NCBI GenBank assembly: GCA_016708725.1 | Contig: JADJFE010000012.1 | Coordinates: forward strand, 78,451 to 142,450 | Direction of reading: 5' to 3' | DNA from: Candidatus Aalborgicola bjergmarkensis | Lineage (GTDB): Bacteria; Pseudomonadota; Gammaproteobacteria; Burkholderiales; Burkholderiaceae_C | Length of the DNA stretch: 64,000 nt | In this document: positions 58,970 through 64,000 of the stretch, one piece after another | Layout: every line of letters begins with the position of its first letter | Position numbering within the stretch: the stretch's first letter is position 1 | Translations under genes and position numbers: made by a program | The notes under the pieces: model-generated | The model's database searches: none | Told to the model about the DNA's origin: nothing | Seen by the model: only the letters and a program-made list of their open reading frames with translations

Positions 58970-60187
58970 TTAGTTATTCCATCCAATGGCTACCGGAAAG
59001 TCTACTACGCCGGTAAACAAAGGGCTAGAACCAGGGAAAACCTGGAACACCAATACACGGTCCCACCAGTCGTAGTTGCCCGCCACGTGGACTTCCCGGC
59101 TGTGCAGGGCTACGGTCAGGCTGTAACTGCCCGGACCCAGATTCAGGGCGGCAAAATCAAAATCCACGCAAAACGACGCACCTTGGGCGACATCGTTTTT
59201 GCTGATACCGTGGTGGTGGGTGTTGGTGCCAAAGACATCGTTGCCCAGGCGGTCGCGCATGAGAATCCCGACCGTGAGTTCAGCCACCGGCGCCATCACC
59301 TTGCCGCGCACCCGCACGCTGACCGCGCTGCCACTGGAGATGGCACGCACGGGGTTGCCGTCACACAGCAATTCGACGGATTCCACACACGCATCGCCCG
59401 AGCCGGAACGGGTGGTTTTTTGTCCCGTCATTTCTTCGCTCTGGCGGATTTCGGCATCGGCGGTTTGCTTGGCGATGACGGCGTTGTAGTAATCCATGAC
59501 CGCATCGGGCGTGTCGTCGCGCAGCACCACGCCGCCGTCCAGCAGGATCGCCCGGTTGCACAGCGTTTTGATGGCACCGGCGCTGTGCGAGACGAACAGC
59601 AGCGTCGTCCCCGCATCGCGAAACTGGCGAATGCGGTTAAAACTCTTGTGCTGAAAATAGGTGTCGCCCACCGACAGCGCTTCGTCCACGATCAAAATGT
59701 CGGGCCGGACTGCGGTGGCCACACTGAACGCCAGGCGCATCTGCATACCGCTGGAGTAGGTGCGCACCGGCTGGTCAATATAGTCGCCAATCTCGGCAAA
59801 GGCTTCAATCTCCGGCAGTTTGGCGTCGATTTCGGCATTGTTCATGCCACGCAACTGGGACGCCAGGTAGACGTTTTGCCGCCCCGTGAAGTCGGGATGA
59901 AAACCCAATCCCAGTTCCAGCAGCGCAGAAATCGTGCCGCCAACGGCCACGCTGCCCGTGGTGGGCCGGGTGGTTCCGGTGATGATTTTCAACAGCGTGC
60001 TTTTGCCCGCACCATTGATGCCGATGATGCCCACGGCTTCGCCGGGTGCCACGCTGAACGTGACCCCCCGCAGCACCCATTTGCGCTCGTGCTGCGTGGC
60101 CATGCCGAGCCACTCCATCGCCCGACCCCACTTGCGCGGGTAGCGTTTGTAGGCCTTGCCCAGATTGTCAACCGTCAGGTAGCCCAT
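58970..60187 (-). CDS. wzt: Polysaccharide ABC exporter ATP-binding protein (Wzt-like)
   Basis: A 405-residue protein. The ATPase (1-240) has GINGAGKSTLLK, the signature YSSGMQMRLAFS and ILIVDEALSVGD, characteristic of the Wzt/KpsT class. The C-terminal 150 residues form a Wzt-type carbohydrate-binding beta-sandwich (SVRVRGKVMAPVAELTVGIL, GSYSLTVALH). That domain recognises the modified end of an O-antigen-like chain. The gene starts 9 bases after wzm. Confidence 0.92.
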   Translation of the reverse strand: MGYLTVDNLGKAYKRYPRKWGRAMEWLGMATQHERKWVLRGVTFSVAPGEAVGIIGINGAGKSTLLKIITGTTRPTTGSVAVGGTISALLELGLGFHPDFTGRQNVYLASQLRGMNNAEIDAKLPEIEAFAEIGDYIDQPVRTYSSGMQMRLAFSVATAVRPDILIVDEALSVGDTYFQHKSFNRIRQFRDAGTTLLFVSHSAGAIKTLCNRAILLDGGVVLRDDTPDAVMDYYNAVIAKQTADAEIRQSEEMTGQKTTRSGSGDACVESVELLCDGNPVRAISSGSAVSVRVRGKVMAPVAELTVGILMRDRLGNDVFGTNTHHHGISKNDVAQGASFCVDFDFAALNLGPGSYSLTVALHSREVHVAGNYDWWDRVLVFQVFPGSSPLFTGVVDFPVAIGWNN

Positions 60188-60196
60188 AGATATTTC

Positions 60197-60997
60197 TTAT
60201 AGTTCATCCACAATTTCGCCTTGCAGGCGATGGAAGGAAAGCACCCCCAGAAACATGAAAACCACGGCAACCGCAACGGGAAAAGCCAGACCCAACCAGT
60301 CGGGTGCCTTGTGTTCCAGGAAAATGGTTTGGTAGGCGCGAATGAGTGGCCACATCGGATTCCATTCGAGCGCACTCTTGACAGAATCCGGCAGACCGCT
60401 GGCCGCATAGACGATAGGGGTCAGCCAGAACCAGAATTGCAGCACCAGCGCGGTACTTTGCTGTACATCGCGGTAAAAGACATTGATGGTCCCCAGAAAC
60501 ATGCCCAGCCCCGCAGTCAGCGCCATCTGCACCGCCAGAACCGGCAGCGTGGCGAATACGATCCAGCCCGGAAAATTGCCGGAAAAAGCCAGAAACAGCA
60601 AAAACAGGGCGAAGACGATACAAAAATTCAAAAACCCGGACGTAATGACCATGATGGGCAAAACGAGCTTGGGAAAATGCATTTTTTTCAACAAGTTGCC
60701 GTGCTCGACAAAGATGCCCACACAGCGGCTGAGCAACTCGGAAAACAAATTCCAGGCCAGAACCCCGGCGCAGAGGTAGATGCTGTAGGCGTAAGGCGAA
60801 TCATGCCCCGGCAGGCTGGGGCGCATGATATTGGCAAAGATGACGGTAAAGATGAAGATGGTGGCCAGCGGGTTGGCAACAATCCAGATCGGCCCGAACT
60901 GGGTGCCTTGCCAGCGGGTTTGAAACTCGCGTTTGACACTCCCCCAGATAAATCCGCGAAACGCCCAAACGTCGCGCAACATGCCAATTGAGATCAT
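60197..60997 (-). CDS. wzm: Polysaccharide ABC exporter permease (Wzm-like)
   Basis: A 266-residue ABC-2 type inner-membrane protein with six helices: the N-terminal amphipathic RDVWAFRGFIWGSVKREF, then TRWQGTQFGPIWIVANPL, LFSELLSRCVGIFVEHGNLL and VLQFWFWLTPIVYAASGLP. First gene of the minus-strand run. With Wzt it exports a lipid-linked polysaccharide. Confidence 0.92.
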   Translation of the reverse strand: MISIGMLRDVWAFRGFIWGSVKREFQTRWQGTQFGPIWIVANPLATIFIFTVIFANIMRPSLPGHDSPYAYSIYLCAGVLAWNLFSELLSRCVGIFVEHGNLLKKMHFPKLVLPIMVITSGFLNFCIVFALFLLFLAFSGNFPGWIVFATLPVLAVQMALTAGLGMFLGTINVFYRDVQQSTALVLQFWFWLTPIVYAASGLPDSVKSALEWNPMWPLIRAYQTIFLEHKAPDWLGLAFPVAVAVVFMFLGVLSFHRLQGEIVDEL

Positions 60998-61187
60998 TCA
61001 GGGCCAAATCTTGAGGGGTAGGTGGAAAATAAGAAGGACGTAGCGGATGTGGAGCATGTGAAACGCCACACACCCGGATTTTGCCAGTCAGAACGGCCAG
61101 AACGGCTCTTCGGTGCGTTTTGAGGTGCGTTTTTTGCGAGGGTCCGTAAAAGGGGCGGATTTTAATCGGAGTGTTGCTCTTTATTTA

Positions 61188-61234
61188 AGAGCTGTTCCCG
61201 CATGTTCCACGTGGCCTACAGGCTGATTTATTGT
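61188..61234. repeat. Dispersed repeat copy upstream of wzm
   Basis: AGAGCTGTTCCCGCATGTTC and the following GGCCTACAGGCTGATT resemble the copies at 62.5-64 kb. It lies about 190 bases upstream of wzm. The rest of 60998-61271 shows no gene or clear promoter. Confidence 0.6.
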
Positions 61235-61271
61235 TGAATTACCTGTGCTGGCGGCGCTCCATCCGGGTAAC

Positions 61272-61424
61272 TCACTTTTCTTCCCCCATTGCGTCCGAAA
61301 CCTTCTTCCAGGCCATGCGTTCGAAAATGAAACCAAGAAAGGCAAAGCCCCCGGCGCCTGGATGGGATGCGCCAAAAACGTAGAGCAAGAGCGCCAGGGC
61401 GAAACAGGCTATTAGCCAGCACTG
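61272..61424 (-). CDS. Possible small membrane protein, no clear start
   Basis: A 50-codon open frame lies directly after, and in frame with, the TAG stop of the gene at 61425. It reads CFALALLLYVFGASHPGAGG, then GFAFLGFIFERMAWKKVSDA, and ends GEEK. This looks like a genuine small membrane protein, but it has no ATG or GTG near its start. Either it begins at a rare start codon, or the stop is read through, or it is a remnant. Confidence 0.45.
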   Translation of the reverse strand, partial: QCWLIACFALALLLYVFGASHPGAGGFAFLGFIFERMAWKKVSDAMGEEK

Positions 61425-61811
61425 CTACTCTTCAACCTGTGCACGCCAGCCCGCAGCGGTGAGCCGCTCGACCGCTGCGTCGTAGCGTGCCTGGACTACG
61501 GGAGAAGTATCACCGGAGTCGGTGTTCATCAGTTCGTGGAAATGCTGCACAAGCACCCAACCGATGGCATGGATACAGTCGTGACGGGACAGACCTTGCT
61601 TCGATAGTCGCTCCATGGCCCGGACGACAGAAGGAAGCTGCATGGCGACCTGGTTCTCGACAATCGCGTGAAATGCAGCGTGTGCCTTTACGTTCGGCAA
61701 CTGCACTCGGGCCTTACGATGGAATTGCTCAACCAGACGAATGCGAAGCTGCTCATCGAGGGCAAGCCACTGATCTGGATCGGGAAAGTGATCGGGGTCG
61801 TATGCGAGCAT
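61425..61811 (-). CDS. DUF1841-like hypothetical protein
   Basis: A 128-residue soluble protein: DPDQWLALDEQLRIRLVEQF, LPNVKAHAAFHAIVENQVAM, LSRHDCIHAIGWVLVQHFHE. I associate this layout (His-rich helices, ENQ, RHDxIHAIG) with DUF1841-type proteins of unknown function. It stands next to a zinc-ribbon gene in the same orientation, 86 bases apart, with a strong hairpin between them. Confidence 0.7.
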   Translation of the reverse strand: MLAYDPDHFPDPDQWLALDEQLRIRLVEQFHRKARVQLPNVKAHAAFHAIVENQVAMQLPSVVRAMERLSKQGLSRHDCIHAIGWVLVQHFHELMNTDSGDTSPVVQARYDAAVERLTAAGWRAQVEE

Positions 61812-61841
61812 GGCGTTTCTGTGCTGGCTAACGACAATGCT

Positions 61842-61877
61842 CAGCGGCGCGGGCCGCTTCGTGGCCCGCGTCCGCTG
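61842..61877. terminator. Strong hairpin between two small genes
   Basis: CGCGGGCC (61848-61855) pairs with GGCCCGCG (61863-61870), extended by CAGCGG/CCGCTG outside with one bulged base. No T tract on either strand. It may attenuate transcription from the zinc-ribbon gene into the DUF1841-like gene. Confidence 0.5.
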
Positions 61878-61896
61878 GAGCGTTTTGTTCGATGAT

Positions 61897-62157
61897 TCAT
61901 TTCTCTTTCCATCGTCTCAATTTTGGAATGCCTCTGGTAAATATCCATGCTAAGAATCCAGACATTCCAAACTCCTTCATCTTGCCGATACAGAACTCTT
62001 GCATCTTCTGCGGGGTGTTTATTTCAGGAGAGCTGAAAGACCCATTTACAAAGCAGTAGCTGCAATACTCACTGTTCTTGCTTCCGTCAGCATTCGTTCC
62101 CCCATTCTGGGGATCTTTTTTTATCGGCATCCCGCAACTTTGGCAAAACTTGTTCAT
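61897..62157 (-). CDS. Small zinc-ribbon protein
   Basis: An 86-residue protein with NKFCQSCGMPI and EYCSYCFVNGSF, two CxxC knuckles that form a zinc ribbon, followed by a helical C-terminus (INTPQKMQEFCIGKMKEFGM). It matches the small putative zinc-ribbon family found in many bacteria and archaea. Function unknown. Confidence 0.85.
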   Translation of the reverse strand: MNKFCQSCGMPIKKDPQNGGTNADGSKNSEYCSYCFVNGSFSSPEINTPQKMQEFCIGKMKEFGMSGFLAWIFTRGIPKLRRWKEK

Positions 62158-62185
62158 CTTAGCTCCCCTTCATCGAACTCAATAT

Positions 62186-62209
62186 AGGGAGACACACCCG
62201 TGTCTCCCT
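62186..62209. promoter_or_regulatory. Perfect hairpin upstream of the zinc-ribbon gene
   Basis: AGGGAGACAC-ACCC-GTGTCTCCCT: a 10-base stem with a 4-base loop, 29 bases upstream of the zinc-ribbon start. It could be an operator or the terminator of an unseen transcript; no T run follows. Two TGTCTCC(C/A)TAACATGG direct repeats follow it (62201-62240). Confidence 0.5.
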
Positions 62210-62389
62210 AACATGGCGGTTGTCTCCATAACATGGCCGGGTGACATCCGCGCAAACACGCATGCAATAAGGCTTGCAGCCGATGCACTGTATAAATGAG
62301 CAGTCATAACACCCCCAGAAAAAGCAGCATGCCGGTTTTTACGTCAACCTGGCTGCTGGATCGGTTGCGTGAGCAAATTCGCTTCCTGC

Positions 62390-62560
62390 ACTATAGCCGC
62401 AGAGCCAAAGAGGCCGACCTGTCTTGTCGGTGAGATTTTTTGTTCGGTGGCATGAACGCAACGACCGGATGCGCCATACACGTGGGCTGGGTGCTGTAGA
62501 GGTTTAGCAGCAAACCGAATAACTCCAGTTTTGATAGCTGTTCCCGCACGTTCTATAAGG
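62390..62560. repeat. Dispersed repeat, long copy
   Basis: Shares GGGCTGGGTGCTGTAGAGGT, CAGCAAACCGAATAACTC and ATAGCTGTTCCCGCACGTTC with 63859-64000. The 5' parts share only ATAGCCGCAGAG. It fills the gap between the zinc-ribbon gene and yoeB, which holds no gene. A short hexamer tandem (GGTGCT, about four units) follows at 62575-62600. Confidence 0.85.
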
Positions 62561-62620
62561 CTTTCGTCCAGATTGTGCTGGTGCTGGTGCTGGTGCTGGA
62601 TGCGCAGATCAAGGCGTGAC

Positions 62621-62884
62621 TTACTCATAGCGCGACCACATGCGCAGAACCTTGACGGTTCGCTGCTCTTGCAGAACTTCGTAAACGAGGCGATGCTGAA
62701 TATTGATTCGCCGGGAATAGGCACCGGATAGATCGCCGACAAGCTTCTCGTATGGAGGCGGATTTTGAAAGGGGTTCTCTTGGAGAATGGCCAAAAGCTC
62801 CTGGGCCTTGGCCTTCAACCCACTTGCAGCGAGTTTCTGAGCGTCCTTTTGTACGTGCTTGGCGTAAATGACTTCCCAACTCAC
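62621..62884 (-). CDS. yoeB: Txe/YoeB family mRNA interferase toxin
   Basis: An 87-residue RelE-fold toxin: WEVIYAKHVQKDAQKLAASG, PPYEKLVGDLSGAYSRRINI, QHRLVYEVL and the C-terminal VLRMWSRYE, where Glu, Arg, His and Tyr of the YoeB active site are in place. It cleaves mRNA on the ribosome. Its start overlaps the antitoxin stop (ATGA), so the pair is coupled and looks intact. Confidence 0.93.
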   Translation of the reverse strand: MSWEVIYAKHVQKDAQKLAASGLKAKAQELLAILQENPFQNPPPYEKLVGDLSGAYSRRINIQHRLVYEVLQEQRTVKVLRMWSRYE

Positions 62885-63123
62885 CAGTCAATCTCCTTGG
62901 CGCAGGCATCGATGGGTTCGGCCATTCCTTCTTTGATGGACTCGCGCATGCCAGGAACGGAAAGCAGATAAAGCGTTTCCTGAATTGCTTGCCAGTCCTC
63001 TGCTGCCAACAGCACAGCGTCGTGGCGCTTGCCTGCAATGGTGATTGGCTGGTGCGACTCGGCTGCCTGATCCATCAGGCGATAGAGGTTGGCGCGTGCT
63101 TCGCTAGCGGAGAGTGTTTGCAT
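62881..63123 (-). CDS. yefM: YefM family antitoxin
   Basis: An 80-residue Phd/YefM antitoxin: TLSASEARANLYRLMDQAAE, PITIAGKRHDAVLLAAEDWQ and a C-terminal toxin-binding tail ending AKEIDW. Palindrome-like TACAACGTACGTA lies just upstream (63139-63151) and may be its operator. First gene of the pair. Confidence 0.92.
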   Translation of the reverse strand: MQTLSASEARANLYRLMDQAAESHQPITIAGKRHDAVLLAAEDWQAIQETLYLLSVPGMRESIKEGMAEPIDACAKEIDW

Positions 63124-63216
63124 GATGAACTCCTAAGTCATACAACGTACGTAAATTGGTACGGCTTGTCAAGTGCAGGCACACTCCCACACTCCCGTTT
63201 CCCCAGCAGGGCGGTT

Positions 63217-63298
63217 GCCGCAGCGGTTCCACAGCCAACCAGCAAACTCCAATTTTGATAGCTGCTACCGCACGTTCCATAAGCCTTGCAGGCCGATT
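63217..63298. repeat. Dispersed repeat copy, plus orientation
   Basis: CAGCAAACTCCAATTTTGAT, then AGCTGCTACCGCACGTTCCA and TAAGCCTTGCAGGC. With the inverted copy at 63386-63440 it frames about 90 bases, so the transcript could fold into a long stem. The gap 63124-63462 holds no gene. Confidence 0.85.
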
Positions 63299-63385
63299 GG
63301 CAGCTCAAAAATAGCCTATCCACGCCATCCGCGCCCGACGGGCGGGACGGGTTGGGGGTGAATGGGGCCGAAAAAAAGGGATGAA

Positions 63386-63440
63386 TTTGGCTGTAGCCCT
63401 TATGGAACGTGCGGGTGTAGCTATCAAAACAGTACCAATC
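63386..63440. repeat. Dispersed repeat copy, inverted
   Basis: CTTATGGAACGTGCGGGTGT followed by AGCTATCAAAACAGTACC is the reverse complement of the 63217 copy, with a few differences. Confidence 0.85.
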
Positions 63441-63462
63441 AATTTCTTCCTTGCACGCGATT

Positions 63463-63663
63463 TCAGCGGTGGGCGAAGCGGGTTCGCTGGAATGTAGAGT
63501 TGGGCAAAGGTTGTAACGGGACGTTGATATGTTTCCACCCCTCGGCCTCGCTCTGGGCTTCGGCCTTTCGAATTTCCTCGGTAATCCGTCGGATATCGAA
63601 GCCAGACTGTCCGGCCAGGGCCTCTTTGATGGCTCTTAGCTCACTGAGGATTTCATCATTCAT
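63463..63663 (-). CDS. Small partner protein of a PIN toxin
   Basis: A 66-residue protein: NDEILSELRAIKEALAGQSG, FDIRRITEEIRKAEAQSEAE, then a short basic tail. It overlaps the PIN remnant upstream (ATGA), and similar small helical proteins accompany VapC-like toxins. It may be the antitoxin or an associated peptide of the broken pair. Confidence 0.6.
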   Translation of the reverse strand: MNDEILSELRAIKEALAGQSGFDIRRITEEIRKAEAQSEAEGWKHINVPLQPLPNSTFQRTRFAHR

Positions 63664-63842
63664 TCTGTTCCTCTGATAACCACATCAGACACGAAACATC
63701 GGTACAGGTTGCGACGATCCCACCATCTGCGCGTAACCAGTTGGTGCGCCGCACCAAGCAGGGAGCTGCTCTCCCGTGCAGAAACGTAACTCACAATGGA
63801 GGTTTCAATGTATACCGATGGCAGCAGATCATCCATGCCCAC
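63660..63842 (-). pseudogene. Truncated PIN-domain protein
   Basis: A 60-residue frame: SVYIETSIVSYVSARESSSL, then AAHQLVTRRWWDRRN and FVSDVVIRGTE. This is the N-terminal third of a PIN protein of the YIETSIVSY type; the remaining acidic residues are absent. The frame closes neatly on the start of the next gene, so an in-frame internal deletion, or deletion plus new stop, is likely. Confidence 0.7.
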
Positions 63843-63858
63843 ATCTTAAAACACCGCA

Positions 63859-64000
63859 CCATAGCCGCAGAGACAAAAGGCGCATCTGTATTGTGAGCCA
63901 GATGCGCCATCCACGCGGGCTGGGTGCTGTAGAGGTTTTACAGCAAACCGAATAACTCTACTTTTAATAGCTGTTCCCGCACGTTCCATAAGCCTTGTAG
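63859..64000. repeat. Dispersed repeat, long copy at the window edge
   Basis: Same order of blocks as at 62390-62560: ATAGCCGCAGAG, GGGCTGGGTGCTGTAGAGGT, CAGCAAACCGAATAACTC and ATAGCTGTTCCCGCACGTTC. Continues to the right edge, so its end is not visible. Confidence 0.85.

Noticed and set aside
57521..60202. An 893-codon plus-strand frame across the Sel1 and wzt genes
   Set aside because: Periodic composition mirrors the Sel1 repeats on the other strand; no start context or domains, and it spans two genuine genes.
62577..62597. GGTGCT hexamer tandem read as a possible CRISPR or coding His-Gln tract
   Set aside because: Only about four uninterrupted six-base units, no spacers, and not inside a supported gene.

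Overview
The window looks like chromosomal DNA of a betaproteobacterium, most likely a member of the Comamonadaceae (Rhodoferax/Polaromonas-like). The reasons are the style of the housekeeping proteins (MiaB, GlnRS, topoisomerase III with a basic tail, BirA, YaaA), and a dispersed short repeat built around 'GATAGCTG(C/T)TCCCGCACGTTCCATAAG' that I associate with this family. This is inference from the sequence; no search was run. No tRNA, rRNA or CRISPR array was recognised.

Layout. 1-6.5 kb (minus strand): a tightly overlapping acyl-chemistry cluster (MaoC-ketoreductase fusion, KAS III, metallo-beta-lactamase hydrolase, SDR, acyl carrier protein, GNAT acyltransferase, methyltransferase) followed by a glycosyltransferase-like protein and a methyltransferase remnant. 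It looks like a module that makes a small acyl group on its own carrier protein and places it on a sugar. 7-12 kb: Uma2 protein, a histidine kinase/response-regulator-TPR pair, and the ABC-F ATPase Uup. 12-14.4 kb: exbB-exbD-exbD-tonB, with a probable frameshift in tonB. 14.4-16.6 kb: a repeat element and toxin-antitoxin pairs. 16.7-23.2 kb: a peptide-type ABC importer whose leader duplicates that of exbB. Then come miaB and two FapA (DUF342) paralogues.

28.4-29.2 kb holds an antitoxin with a truncated PIN toxin and a lone nucleotidyltransferase. 29.4-39.1 kb is a surface-glycan region: pilA with a sigma-54-like promoter, a small protein, an OGT-like TPR glycosyltransferase, and a convergent, translationally coupled minus-strand set (DegT aminotransferase, WbqC, two methyltransferases, an ATP-grasp/HAD fusion, two paralogous beta-propeller glycosidase-like proteins). 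Its upstream edge is broken by a repeat element and an hsdM remnant. 40-51.5 kb is mostly core genes (topB, SET-domain protein, birA, SPOR protein, glnS, yaaA, GDSL hydrolase), interrupted by a decayed IS607-type element with a candidate omega RNA. 51.6-61 kb is one minus-strand run: Wzm/Wzt polysaccharide exporter, a Sel1-repeat protein, and a type I secretion system whose outer-membrane protein carries a C-terminal SPOR domain. 61-64 kb is an islet of small genes, a YefM-YoeB pair, a truncated PIN toxin and at least four copies of the dispersed repeat.

The most interesting candidates for undescribed biology are the ATP-grasp/HAD, propeller and WbqC glycan cluster, the carrier-protein acyl module at the left edge, and the family of repeats that borders almost every broken gene in the window.
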